DNA of 64,000 nt from Vibrio splendidus. Its GTDB lineage: Bacteria > Pseudomonadota > Gammaproteobacteria > Enterobacterales > Vibrionaceae. The notes under the pieces are model-generated. The model searched no databases. It worked only from the letters and a program-made list of their open reading frames with translations, and was not told the DNA's origin. The DNA is taken from assembly GCF_001557875.1 (NCBI RefSeq), contig NZ_LNRF01000002.1:391675-455674 (forward strand), written 5' to 3'. Below, piece by piece: positions 55,716 through 64,000 of this stretch (the stretch's first letter is position 1; each line of letters opens with the position of its first letter). Made by a program: the position numbers and the translations under genes.

Positions 55716-56750
55716 TTAACTTAAACCATCACGAAACTGCGCGGGCGTTTTATTGAGCCACCCTTTAAACGCCCTTCTGAAGTTTGCAGGGTCGCTATAA
55801 CCAAGCCTTTCACCAATATCATCAATGCTCATGGATGTGCCGAGTAATAACTCTTTGGCTAGTTCCACTCGAACTTCGGTAAGCAAAACTTGATAACTGG
55901 AATCATGAGTAACCAGCTCTCTCCTGAGCGTACGAGAGCTACAACCAAATTCGTCTGCGAGCTGTTCTATATTCGGGAAACAGCCTGCGGTTTGATAAAA
56001 GATCGTTTTGATCTGGTTAGTCAGCAAATGTTCCGAGTCCAACGTCTCAACTATCGACTGGCAAGACGCAAGATAACGCTTCAGTGTCGCGGCATCATGA
56101 GTCAATAAGGTTTGCGCCAAAACCGAAGCATCAAAACGCAGTTCACAATGGTTTTGTTCAAAAATCACAGGACACTGGAAACGGTCGTCATAAAGCTTGG
56201 CGTAATTGGGGCGAGCATAAGGCAAAGCCAAAGTGTGAATATCCAACTCATGACCAGTCAGTTCTTTGAACAAAGAGACGATTGAACTCAAGAAATACTC
56301 ACTACAGAAAGGAAGGAGCTCGCCAACTTCCAAGGTGTTCTCAATCTGAATCACTGCTTGCTCGGAATCTAGAAACAATTTAACCGAGAAGATAGGACCA
56401 TTCAGGCGCAAATACTTGAAGCCCGACTTGATGGCCTCCCCGACATTTTGACTGGTCGATAGTGCATAACCCAACACACCAAAGTGGCTCAAACTAGCGT
56501 ATTTTCCCAGCCAAAGCCCTAAGCCATCGTGAGGGAAGCTCTGATTCGCCGCACTAAACAACGCAAGCTTATCAGCGTAAGTCAGCTTTCCATTCGGATC
56601 TCGCCAATCCATGTTGGACAGACCCACATCATTGAGTAGCCTTTCAATATCAACGCCTCGTTGCTCTAGCGTATTCAACAGCAACGCGATATCTAATGTA
56701 CCCAACTGATGCCTATGCCCGGTCGGTTTATAATCAGCGATAACTTCCAA
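55716..56750 (-). CDS. AraC-family transcriptional regulator
   Basis: A 344-residue regulator. The N-terminal half is an arabinose-operon-like binding domain of the type paired with HTH_18 (FGVLGYALSTSQNVGEAIK). The C-terminal AraC-type helix-turn-helix pair spans about 250-340 (ADEFGCSSRTLRRELVTHD, IDDIGERLGYSDPANFRRAF). It starts TTG with AAGGAG six bases upstream. Convergent with the sphingomyelinase/foldase pair; whether it regulates them or the DUF2804 gene upstream is not clear. Confidence 0.88.
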   Translation of the reverse strand: MEVIADYKPTGHRHQLGTLDIALLLNTLEQRGVDIERLLNDVGLSNMDWRDPNGKLTYADKLALFSAANQSFPHDGLGLWLGKYASLSHFGVLGYALSTSQNVGEAIKSGFKYLRLNGPIFSVKLFLDSEQAVIQIENTLEVGELLPFCSEYFLSSIVSLFKELTGHELDIHTLALPYARPNYAKLYDDRFQCPVIFEQNHCELRFDASVLAQTLLTHDAATLKRYLASCQSIVETLDSEHLLTNQIKTIFYQTAGCFPNIEQLADEFGCSSRTLRRELVTHDSSYQVLLTEVRVELAKELLLGTSMSIDDIGERLGYSDPANFRRAFKGWLNKTPAQFRDGLS

Positions 56751-56920
56751 TTGAATCTCCTTATATCGAGCCTATTCCCATAAACATGACTACTCAACTT
56801 CAACAACACATGCTGACAAAATCGTGATTGGTAACGCGCTCTTGTCCGAATATGACCTCCCAATTCTACGCTACTCATCGCACAATAGCTTTAGTTGTTA
56901 AATTTATGTGAACCATCACG

Positions 56921-57934
56921 ATGATAAAAACGAACCCAGCCCCACACAGTTTGATTAATTCGAATGGTCAGCCGACCATTGGACATTTCGATGGCATCCC
57001 CAAGCACCTGAACATAGAGAACTTTGACTACCGAAACTCGATGGATTCAAAAGCTGCCCCTTGGCAGAAACACTTTCATTACAAACAATTCCAGTTCGTC
57101 AGCATCGTCACCGACACACACATTATCGGCGTCGCTATCGCGGATATTCGCTACTTAGGTTCAGCATTTTGTTATGTCTACGATATTGAAAACAACCATC
57201 TGGAAGAGTCATCTTGGTTGCGGCCGTTTGGGTTTGATAAGCAAGTAACACCTTCACCATTTGAAGGAAAGACAAGCATTGCAAGCCAAAGCATTACTTT
57301 CGATATCGAAGGCGGACGATGGCAAGTTCGCTTGAATACCAAACTCATCAAGGCCGATATCGCTTTAGAGCCTGAAGCCGACAGCTTACCCATGGCGATG
57401 TGCAGCCCAACGGGGTATTCAGGTTGGACTTACACCCAAAAGCACAATGCTTTGCGAATAAGCGGCGACATCCAAATCAAGGGAGCATCATTCAACCTCA
57501 CGCAAGCTCGTGCCGGTTATGACTTTTCAGCGGGTTACATGAGGCGTGAAACCAGTTGGCGCTGGGTAAGCATCAACACGCAATCCAATGGCACAGATAT
57601 TGGCCTAAATCTCGCGGCGGGCGTGAATGAAACTGGAGGCTGCGAAAACGTATTGTGGGTGAATGGAACCAGACACTTGCTAAACCCGGTGCAGTTTACG
57701 TTCAGTCGCCAAAGTACGAATTTACCTTGGCAGATAACATCACAAGATGAGCGTATAAACCTGACGTTTACGCCCTTAAATAACCGCAGCGAAAAGCTCA
57801 ATTTATGGCTGTTAAAGAGTAATTTTCGTCAGTTCATTGGTCACTTTTCTGGCTCGATTGAAGACAACAATGGAGTGACACACCAACTCGATGGGATTCT
57901 TGGTCTAACAGAAGATCACTTTGCACGTTGGTAG
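56921..57934 (+). CDS. DUF2804 protein
   Basis: A 337-residue protein matching DUF2804 in order and length (IENFDYRNSMD, WRWVSINTQSNGTDIGLNLA, LWVNGTRHLL). No signal peptide or membrane segment. The family has no known function; it is often near lipid or sterol-like genes. Divergent from the AraC gene and 87 bases before the fatty-acid-hydroxylase-like gene, so possibly cotranscribed with it. Confidence 0.82.
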   Translation: MIKTNPAPHSLINSNGQPTIGHFDGIPKHLNIENFDYRNSMDSKAAPWQKHFHYKQFQFVSIVTDTHIIGVAIADIRYLGSAFCYVYDIENNHLEESSWLRPFGFDKQVTPSPFEGKTSIASQSITFDIEGGRWQVRLNTKLIKADIALEPEADSLPMAMCSPTGYSGWTYTQKHNALRISGDIQIKGASFNLTQARAGYDFSAGYMRRETSWRWVSINTQSNGTDIGLNLAAGVNETGGCENVLWVNGTRHLLNPVQFTFSRQSTNLPWQITSQDERINLTFTPLNNRSEKLNLWLLKSNFRQFIGHFSGSIEDNNGVTHQLDGILGLTEDHFARW

Positions 57935-58021
57935 CGAAATTCTGCTGACTGAATCTCAGACGATCAAGTCAAAGTAAACTTGATACTAAGAACGCGTATG
58001 GTGTCTCAACAAGGATAAAAC

Positions 58022-58870
58022 ATGAATATCGATGCATTAATCAATCACCCAGAATGGCTACTGTTGGTATTAGCGCCCTTGTTCGTAGTGTGCATGCTGG
58101 CTGAGTATTTTATCGGTCAGAAGCAAGGTCGACTGCCTGATAACTCCAGCTATAAGCTTTCAGAAGTGATGTGTAACTTCACGCTGGCGGGAATGCATCA
58201 ACTCTCCGATTTACTCACCGGGTTATTGGTCGTGCAGTTGTATCTCTGGATGTTTGGTTGGCGCTTAATGGACATCGAGATGGGCGTGCTGAGTTTTGTT
58301 GTATTGATGGTGTTGCAAGACTTTTTCTACTACTGGTTCCATAGAGCAAGCCACCGTACTCGCTGGATGTGGGCGGCACACGTGGCACACCACAGTTCAG
58401 AACAGATGAACTTTAGTACTGCGTTTCGTCAGAGTTTAATGTACCCATTCGCAGGTATGTGGCTATTTTGGGTACCGTTGGTCATCATAGGTTTTGACCC
58501 TAAATGGGTCATCTTTGTGGTGCTTCTGAATCTAGGTTTGCAGTTCTTCGTCCATACACAATGGATAAGGAGCTTAGGGCCACTTGAATACATCTTTAAC
58601 ACCCCTTCGCATCATCGAGTACATCACGGCAAAAACCCGCAATACATCGATAAGAACTACGCCGGTGTTTTGATCATTTGGGATAAGTTGTTTGGTACGT
58701 TCGAGCCTGAAGTAGAAACTGTACGTTACGGCGTCACTAAACCAGTAAACAGTTTTAACCCGATAGTCGTCACCTTTCAAGAATGGAAGGCTATATTCAA
58801 AGATTTGAAGAACCGAGAGTTGACCATGAAACAGAAAGTCCAGTTGATACTCTCGCCTCCGTCAGACTAA
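58022..58870 (+). CDS. Sterol desaturase / fatty acid hydroxylase-family membrane protein
   Basis: A 282-residue integral membrane di-iron enzyme. The histidine boxes are HRASH, HVAHHS and HHRVHHG, the pattern of fatty acid hydroxylases/sterol desaturases. Four to five hydrophobic helices. It should oxidise a lipid at a C-H bond; the substrate is not evident, and it need not be a sterol in a bacterium. AAGGAT precedes the ATG. Convergent with the fimbrial usher gene with a 15-base gap. Confidence 0.88.
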   Translation: MNIDALINHPEWLLLVLAPLFVVCMLAEYFIGQKQGRLPDNSSYKLSEVMCNFTLAGMHQLSDLLTGLLVVQLYLWMFGWRLMDIEMGVLSFVVLMVLQDFFYYWFHRASHRTRWMWAAHVAHHSSEQMNFSTAFRQSLMYPFAGMWLFWVPLVIIGFDPKWVIFVVLLNLGLQFFVHTQWIRSLGPLEYIFNTPSHHRVHHGKNPQYIDKNYAGVLIIWDKLFGTFEPEVETVRYGVTKPVNSFNPIVVTFQEWKAIFKDLKNRELTMKQKVQLILSPPSD

Positions 58871-58885
58871 TAAAAGTAATCTGGG

Positions 58886-61381
58886 CTAATACACCTTATG
58901 GAAATCGATGAGATTGAATGTGAGGTCGCTTACCCAGAAATCTCCGTCCAAATCGGCACCTTGCACATATCGCCTATCTCCCATTTCTAAAGTCACAATG
59001 TATTTGCCCGCGATCAGCCCTTCGACCATGTAAAAGCCATCACTCTCGATTTCGCTCGAATACTCGGTGCCTTTCTGGATGTGCTTGAAGTGCAGGTACG
59101 CATTGCTTTCGATTGCGCCTTCAACTGTCCCATCGACACCAAATGACACCACCATTTCAATATGCGCGTGAGTCAGCCCTACCTGTTTGGTATTTACAAA
59201 CACAGGGTTTTGAATCGGTGTAAGGTTAAGGTCGAGTGCTCCCTCATCAATATAGATAGGCAAATTATCTCGAGCTGGAACACTTGAGAATTCAAATCTG
59301 CCTTTTTCATCACTGACCGCACGTTGGTCCAAGATTTGTACGCTTACGCCAGGTATGGGTTGTTTGTGGTGGTCATAAACAATGCCCGTCAGCTTAGAAT
59401 GGTTGTATCGATTCCACTCAATAAACTCAACAATGCTTTCATCAAAGTAAGTTTTAGCACCGAATTCGGTCGTCATCTCGACACCGTATCGGTCTTCTGT
59501 TCCTTCCAGTTTAAAGAGTAAATAAGGATTCACACGAGCTTCTAAAGAGGCAGTAAACGAAACCTCCTGCTTTTGATAGCGAGCAGATACGTTCGTCGTG
59601 AGCTCTTGAAAAACCTCCAGCGGATCGAGCAGGCACTCTTTACACGCATTCCTTAGGGATAGTTCTGTTCGTTCATGATGACCCGAGCCATTAACCGTCC
59701 CAGAGATATTCCACGAAGTATCAGAAAAACCGCTTTTGGCGAGCTCCACTGTATGTAAGTAGGTATCTGCATGAGTGTCCTTTGCGTATTGATAATCGCC
59801 CGCATAAGAGAGAAACAGGTTACTGGACACTTTGGCATTCACTTTTGGCTCGACACTAAATTCATCTACATCGTCTCTCACCGTTAAAAAAGCCGTGAGA
59901 TTTGCAAGTGACAAGTTGTATTTGAATACATCGTACTCCATTGACTCTAAGTCCAATTCATCGGTTTTATTAAGCTCTATCGATGCCGACTGATCGCCGT
60001 TGATCAAGATATCAAACTCCATTGGAAAGCGATCGAACTCTGGTAACCAACCGATATGACCCGCAAACCAGTGCGCTGGTAAATATCGTCCTTGAAAGCC
60101 AATCAGATCTTTGCCGTGTTGCCTCATAAAGGCACTACCCACGGTGAAGTAATCGGCAAGCCCATATTCAAGTGACACAGCGCCAGCTCGGTCTGCACCT
60201 TCATTTCCCACCACTTGAACGCCCCACTCGTTGCTTGGTAGAAATGCATCTTCTAAACCGGCAACGGTGATCTCTTCTTCCTGCCACACACCTTTCGACA
60301 AGTAGTAGCGAAACTTGATGGTGTCACCGGGGGAAATATTGTCTTCTTCAACAACGAAGCGTCCAAACTCATCAGAGCGATAAGTGGTTTGATAGATGCC
60401 ATTAACCAAAACATCGATGCTGATGTTAGGCTGAGTGGTTTGTTCGAGTTGAAGGTTTCCGAACTCAGTCTGTCGCTTTCGATTGGTATAGTAGAGTCCG
60501 TCTTCAAGGGTTTGATTCACGTTAAAAACGCTGCCATCTAATAACACATGTCCTATTTCTAGAGAGCCTTCACCCTCATGTGCTTCTACCGCAATGTTGT
60601 AGTAAACGATGGGGTTATCTTCTCGCGAATCAATCGACAAGCGAGACAAAGACTGTTCTGTGCTTAATATGGTGTCAGAGATTGCGTAAACATCACCGCC
60701 AGTTTCACTGTCGTGATAAACAGAAGCCGCTAACCGAGTCGCCAAACCCACAGCGGCAACAGGTTCGAAAGCTGGCGTATTTTCTGCTCGCTTGAGCTCC
60801 TCGGCCTTCTTTCGTGATTCATTTTTCATCTTAGAAATTGCCGCTTCCAGTTCAGTCAATGAGCTGAATTCTGGAGAAACGGTGAGCCGATAATCATCAA
60901 TATCCCAACGCACTTTAGCTGGAATACAAGCTTGTAAGCTGTACCAATGAATGAAAGTTTCATCGTCTATGAATTGATATTTGATCGACTGGATACTGTT
61001 GTCATCGCGATAACAGATGGCTTGTTCGGTATCAACAATATACGGCGGAGATTCTCTTCCCACGTCTTGAGGCAAATACAACTCGCAATATCCGCTTTCA
61101 TCACACCGACCATTCATTTCGAGCAGATAAAAAGCGGCATTGGATATCGAAATGAAGGGCTCTTCGTAGTCATCCATCATGACACGATAAAAGCTATCCC
61201 CCACTTTCCCCACTCGAACTTCTACATGGGCTGGATAGAGTTCGCTCGCCTCACTTTTTTTTTCAGATTGAGAATACGCAGCAAAAGGAAACAATGAAGC
61301 GAGCAAAAAGAGTCGCCAAAGCATGCAGTTGAACACTGGTTTTACGGAGTTAGCGACAATGAAACGAGTACTACAGAACAC
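58886..61381 (-). CDS. Fimbrial outer-membrane usher
   Basis: An 831-residue outer-membrane protein, last gene of a four-gene chaperone-usher operon. The start overlaps the chaperone stop by 11 bases; Met19 (near 61327) may be the true start since the signal peptide (LLASLFPFAAYS) follows it. The long beta-rich central part fits a barrel (AGAVSLEYGLADYFTVGSAFM). The C-terminal 170 residues hold a carboxypeptidase-regulatory-like domain (SKLTGIVYDHHKQPIPGVSV) and a second such block. Resembles alpha/CS1-type ushers by layout. Exports pilins assembled by the adjacent chaperone. Confidence 0.78.
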   Translation of the reverse strand: MFCSTRFIVANSVKPVFNCMLWRLFLLASLFPFAAYSQSEKKSEASELYPAHVEVRVGKVGDSFYRVMMDDYEEPFISISNAAFYLLEMNGRCDESGYCELYLPQDVGRESPPYIVDTEQAICYRDDNSIQSIKYQFIDDETFIHWYSLQACIPAKVRWDIDDYRLTVSPEFSSLTELEAAISKMKNESRKKAEELKRAENTPAFEPVAAVGLATRLAASVYHDSETGGDVYAISDTILSTEQSLSRLSIDSREDNPIVYYNIAVEAHEGEGSLEIGHVLLDGSVFNVNQTLEDGLYYTNRKRQTEFGNLQLEQTTQPNISIDVLVNGIYQTTYRSDEFGRFVVEEDNISPGDTIKFRYYLSKGVWQEEEITVAGLEDAFLPSNEWGVQVVGNEGADRAGAVSLEYGLADYFTVGSAFMRQHGKDLIGFQGRYLPAHWFAGHIGWLPEFDRFPMEFDILINGDQSASIELNKTDELDLESMEYDVFKYNLSLANLTAFLTVRDDVDEFSVEPKVNAKVSSNLFLSYAGDYQYAKDTHADTYLHTVELAKSGFSDTSWNISGTVNGSGHHERTELSLRNACKECLLDPLEVFQELTTNVSARYQKQEVSFTASLEARVNPYLLFKLEGTEDRYGVEMTTEFGAKTYFDESIVEFIEWNRYNHSKLTGIVYDHHKQPIPGVSVQILDQRAVSDEKGRFEFSSVPARDNLPIYIDEGALDLNLTPIQNPVFVNTKQVGLTHAHIEMVVSFGVDGTVEGAIESNAYLHFKHIQKGTEYSSEIESDGFYMVEGLIAGKYIVTLEMGDRRYVQGADLDGDFWVSDLTFNLIDFHKVY

Positions 61382-62081
61382 ATTCGTACAGAGGCTGTTC
61401 GTTCTGAACTAGTGAGATCTTCGACCCTTTGGGAAAAGGCTTAGTTAATTCAGCATTACGAAGTAGCACTACTTTTTCGCTATGCTCGTCGACATTCAAT
61501 TTCGCAGTGAACTGAAAGTTACCATCGTTGCGAATCTTGATGCTTTGGTTGTCACACGCAAACTTAACATCTTGTACCTGCTCACCTTTCTGAACATAAA
61601 CAGGTACATAACTGTTGATGTGAAAGTTCAATTGAAAGGCTGAACCATCACTGTTGGTTTTGCTTGAAGACAACGCAATGTCTGATAACTCTGCGGCTTT
61701 TGCTATTGGGGAAAACCACAAGTAAGCACGATATTCCCCATCAGCCATGTCAGCAGGCAGAGCATTCATACGTAAGCGAACCGTGCGTCTTTGATTGGGT
61801 TTTAGTTCACGAATTATCGGTGGTGATACTTTAATCCAACTCGCAATGTCTTCCGATTCAGCAATATTAGCGTCAGTTCGAACCAAGCCACTCGCCTTTA
61901 CAGGGCGATAGATCGGTTTTATCTCCAAGCGAATCGGTTGATCTGAGTTATTTTCGACGACGATTTTTTCAGTCACCGAAGTGTCGGCATCCAAAACAAA
62001 ACGAGTCGGAGCGATGAGGAGCTGAGCATAGGCTTGTGTGGTGAAGATTAAGCCAAGAACACATGAGATAAACAACTTCAT
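61371..62081 (-). CDS. Periplasmic fimbrial chaperone
   Basis: A 236-residue periplasmic protein. The signal peptide ends near residue 19 (TTQAYA). The N-terminal immunoglobulin-like domain has the chaperone pattern LLIAPTRFVLD and RTVRLRMNALPADMADGEYRAYLWFSP. It binds pilins by donor-strand complementation and hands them to the usher. It overlaps the preceding minor-subunit gene in an ATGA arrangement and the usher by 11 bases. Confidence 0.85.
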   Translation of the reverse strand: MKLFISCVLGLIFTTQAYAQLLIAPTRFVLDADTSVTEKIVVENNSDQPIRLEIKPIYRPVKASGLVRTDANIAESEDIASWIKVSPPIIRELKPNQRRTVRLRMNALPADMADGEYRAYLWFSPIAKAAELSDIALSSSKTNSDGSAFQLNFHINSYVPVYVQKGEQVQDVKFACDNQSIKIRNDGNFQFTAKLNVDEHSEKVVLLRNAELTKPFPKGSKISLVQNEQPLYECVL

Positions 62082-62515
62082 TTATAATTAACCTCAAAAG
62101 GGATTGTACTGGTGTAAAGCCCTGCGGGGTGGTTAGCACCGATTTTCACTTTGGCACCAATACACAATAGTTTGCTTCTTCCATTCCCTTTTATTTTGGC
62201 CCTACCACGCTTTGATAAGCCGCAACCAAAATAAAACTTTCTAATACGTAGACGCTTGGATTTACGAGAATGGTTTAGGTATTGCTTGGAAGGGAGAGAA
62301 ACCACGATTTTTTTACCAGGCTCACCTTCAACATAAAATCGAACTACGTAAATCTGACTATTAGCAGGATTAGCATCAGCATTTTGACCCGAACCAGAGA
62401 TATACATACCCGGAAATTTAACTTCCATATTTTCAGGAATAATTTCTAGAGCATGAAACGGTCTTGAATAAAAAGTCAGACCGATATAAATCACGTATTT
62501 GAATAGAAACTTCAT
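62078..62515 (-). CDS. Minor fimbrial subunit (DUF4402-like) with basic insertion
   Basis: A 145-residue exported protein (signal peptide to about residue 22, ending FHA). Its end, GANHPAGLYTSTIPFEVNYK, aligns with the last strand of the major pilin (VAGTYTANVAVDVTYQ), so it belongs to the same DUF4402-type pilin family. The middle (about 82-115) is strikingly Lys/Arg-rich with two cysteines (GCG, LCIG), unlike the major pilin. Probably a tip or adhesive minor pilin. Follows a hairpin after the major pilin. Confidence 0.72.
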   Translation of the reverse strand: MKFLFKYVIYIGLTFYSRPFHALEIIPENMEVKFPGMYISGSGQNADANPANSQIYVVRFYVEGEPGKKIVVSLPSKQYLNHSRKSKRLRIRKFYFGCGLSKRGRAKIKGNGRSKLLCIGAKVKIGANHPAGLYTSTIPFEVNYK

Positions 62516-62522
62516 AGTAAAG

Positions 62523-62544
62523 ATGGCTGCTCTACAACAGCCAT
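62523..62544 (-). terminator. Attenuator-like hairpin between major and minor pilin genes
   Basis: ATGGCTG (62523-62529) pairs with CAGCCAT (62538-62544) around an 8-base loop. It lies between the major pilin stop and the minor pilin start, where partial termination or RNA protection would favour the major subunit. Confidence 0.5.
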
Positions 62545-62567
62545 AATATTATACTGGTTTCATTAAA

Positions 62568-63002
62568 TTATTGGTAAGTTACATCTACTGCAACGTTAGC
62601 AGTATATGTGCCAGCAACTAGAGTTGCTGTTGAAGTTTTTGCTGTACCACCGATTTTAAGATCCGCAGTACCACCTGTCAGAGTAATAGCGTTATTAAAG
62701 TCAAATTCAGCCCCAATTGTATTTGCGCCGTTAAGTAAGTTAGTGTTAGCAATACTTACTGTTACCGCATCACCAGACTCTCCTGAAAGCGTAAATGCCG
62801 CCGCTCCTGCATCACCTTGAGCGATAACAACATCTGTTGTGTTATCTGAAGTAATGATACCGAAGTCAAGATCACTTGTTTTTGTCATTGTAATTGCTTG
62901 TTTTACTTCTAGTGTTGCATCAAAAGTGTCACTCACAGCGAAAACGTTCGCTGAAGAGATAGAAAGTACAGATACAGCAGCAACCTTAAAGATTTTGTTC
63001 AT
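62568..63002 (-). CDS. Major fimbrial subunit (DUF4402-type pilin)
   Basis: A 144-residue exported pilin. Signal peptide ends at residue 22 (ANVFA). It is Thr/Ala/Gly-rich and beta-rich, with no cysteine in the mature protein, and has the DUF4402 pattern LDFGIITSDNTTDVV and a terminal GTYTANVAVDVTY strand. First gene of the fimbrial operon (pilin, minor pilin, chaperone, usher). AAGGAT precedes the ATG. Confidence 0.82.
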   Translation of the reverse strand: MNKIFKVAAVSVLSISSANVFAVSDTFDATLEVKQAITMTKTSDLDFGIITSDNTTDVVIAQGDAGAAAFTLSGESGDAVTVSIANTNLLNGANTIGAEFDFNNAITLTGGTADLKIGGTAKTSTATLVAGTYTANVAVDVTYQ

Positions 63003-63556
63003 TTCTTTAATCCTTTATATAAATCGGGTTTATTATTAGGGTTACCTAACAGTCAATCAGAGTTAACAATTAAGCAATAGCAATCCTATTTATAAAATAT
63101 ATATATTGACACTGATTTATAAATAAATGACATTTATTGAGGATAAGATCACGCAAATTGACACAAATAACACTAACAAAAACAATGGTATTAGAGCATT
63201 ACTACCAATTAGATATAAAACTGGTTTTACACTTAATTCCTGTATTTTTGTATGTGATTACTTTTATAAAAAAACCTTACTTAGAATAATCCCAAAATAA
63301 AAGGATAAGAATAAACCCTTATTATGTTCAGGCGAATTAATATATAGATCATCGTGTTGCAACTCCGTCTCAAAAATGAAACAAGGTAGAAATTAAAATA
63401 AATTGCAATAAAATTAAATATTAGAGTTTTCTTTATATCCAATTCAAACACGGATTATAGGAAGTATTAAAAATGAGACAGGCATAACGCTCCAGTCAAA
63501 TTAACCCCGACAATCATAAATACCAAAAATTAAATTAAAGCTAAGAGGATTGTATT
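63003..63556. other. A/T-rich upstream region of the fimbrial operon
   Basis: About 550 very A/T-rich bases with no supportable gene. It must hold the promoter of the leftward fimbrial operon. The A/T richness, with several A- and T-tracts, is typical of H-NS-silenced surface-structure genes; that is inference. Confidence 0.5.
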
Positions 63557-63578
63557 GTGAAAAACACCATCTTTGGAC
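63557..63578 (+). pseudogene. 5' stub of a gene interrupted by the insertion sequence
   Basis: GTG at 63557, preceded by AGAGGA at good spacing, opens a frame (M-K-N-T-I-F-G) that runs straight into the insertion-sequence end at 63579. It looks like the first seven codons of a gene split by the element. Confidence 0.45.
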
Positions 63579-64000
63579 GGCTTTGTTGCGTAATTCAATG
63601 GAACTAAATCAAGAACCTACGATCTGATCAGCTACCTCCCCCCTCTCTCGTAGCCCTATGCCTAAGCCTCGTTACAAAACAACCAACTGGAAGCAATACA
63701 ACCAATCACTCATTAACCGTGGCTCTCTGACCTTTTGGATTGATGAAGAAGCAATAAGCGGGTGGGCGCAAAGTAAACAGAATAAGCGCGGGAGGCCGCG
63801 TCGGTTCAGTGATTTAGCTATCACGACAGCACTCATGGTGAAACGAGTTTTTTCTATGCCATTGAGAGCGCTTCAAGGATTTATCGACTCGATATTTAGG
63901 TTAGCCCATGTACCGTTAAGTTGTCCGCATTACACCTGCATCAGTCGTAGAGCCAAGCAAGTTGAGGTTTCATTTAAGACTAAAACGAGAGGAGCGATAC
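63579..64000 (+). mobile_element. IS5/IS903-type insertion sequence (left part)
   Basis: The left end GGCTTTGTTGCGTAATTC resembles the terminal repeat of IS903-group elements (GGCTTTGTTGAATAAATC). The transposase starts 79 bases inside. The other end lies outside the window, so the 9-base target duplication (expected copy of TCTTTGGAC) cannot be checked. Confidence 0.88.
63658..64000 (+). CDS. IS5-family transposase, N-terminal part
   Basis: ATG at 63658 with an uninterrupted frame of 114 codons to the window edge. It begins MPKPRYKTTNWKQYNQSLIN, then RGSLTFWIDEEAISGW and KRGRPRRFSDLAITTALM, typical for IS903-group DDE transposases in Vibrio. The catalytic DDE residues lie beyond the window. 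It is oriented away from the fimbrial operon. Confidence 0.9.
   Translation, partial: MPKPRYKTTNWKQYNQSLINRGSLTFWIDEEAISGWAQSKQNKRGRPRRFSDLAITTALMVKRVFSMPLRALQGFIDSIFRLAHVPLSCPHYTCISRRAKQVEVSFKTKTRGAI

Noticed and set aside
1..64000. CRISPR array or integron attC sites
   Set aside because: No regularly spaced direct repeats and no attC-like cores were seen on either strand.

Overview
The window looks like a Vibrio chromosome segment, most likely of the Splendidus type. It carries a chitin-binding GbpA, a TcyP-type cystine carrier, the cobT-cobS-cobU-cobC order, metA behind MetJ boxes, and two tRNA-Val(GAC) genes close to the E. coli valVW pair. The species call is inference from gene content; no database search was possible.

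Layout. 1-8031 is accessory DNA: unknown genes on the minus strand, a tyrosine integrase with an excisionase-like gene, a divergent Cro/CI-like repressor with two operator-like repeats between them, then a large orphan protein with two cysteine clusters. 8301-9845 is an exported ParB-like/pyrophosphatase fusion. 9978-10205 is a broken alpha/beta-hydrolase gene. 10636-14429 is a tight three-gene module (ankyrin protein, predicted nuclease, NERD-helicase) that looks like an undescribed defence-type island. It ends beside the 3' end of tRNA-Val at 14805. 15-45 kb is mostly ordinary chromosome: GGDEF regulator, peptidases, metA, rlmF, LysR/MFS pair, gbpA, btuCD, astE, pepF, cobalamin-assembly operon, tcyP. 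A small protein at 16133 sits behind a perfect FNR site.

46-56 kb is a toxin region. It starts with a full-length aerolysin homologue that lacks the usual dibasic activation loop. A tightly overlapping pair of exported proteins follows: the first has a helical hairpin resembling a diphtheria-type translocation domain, and the second joins an M91/NleD-like zinc protease to an isochorismatase-like domain without its cysteine. I regard this pair as a candidate new two-component toxin. Further on, a sphingomyelinase is followed by a membrane-anchored lipase-foldase-like protein. 58.9-63 kb is a chaperone-usher fimbrial operon with DUF4402-type pilins. The window ends inside an IS5/IS903-type element that appears to have landed seven codons into another gene.

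Functional calls come from motifs and remembered family sequences read by eye. Gene starts were moved inward where a ribosome-binding site or family length argued for it.
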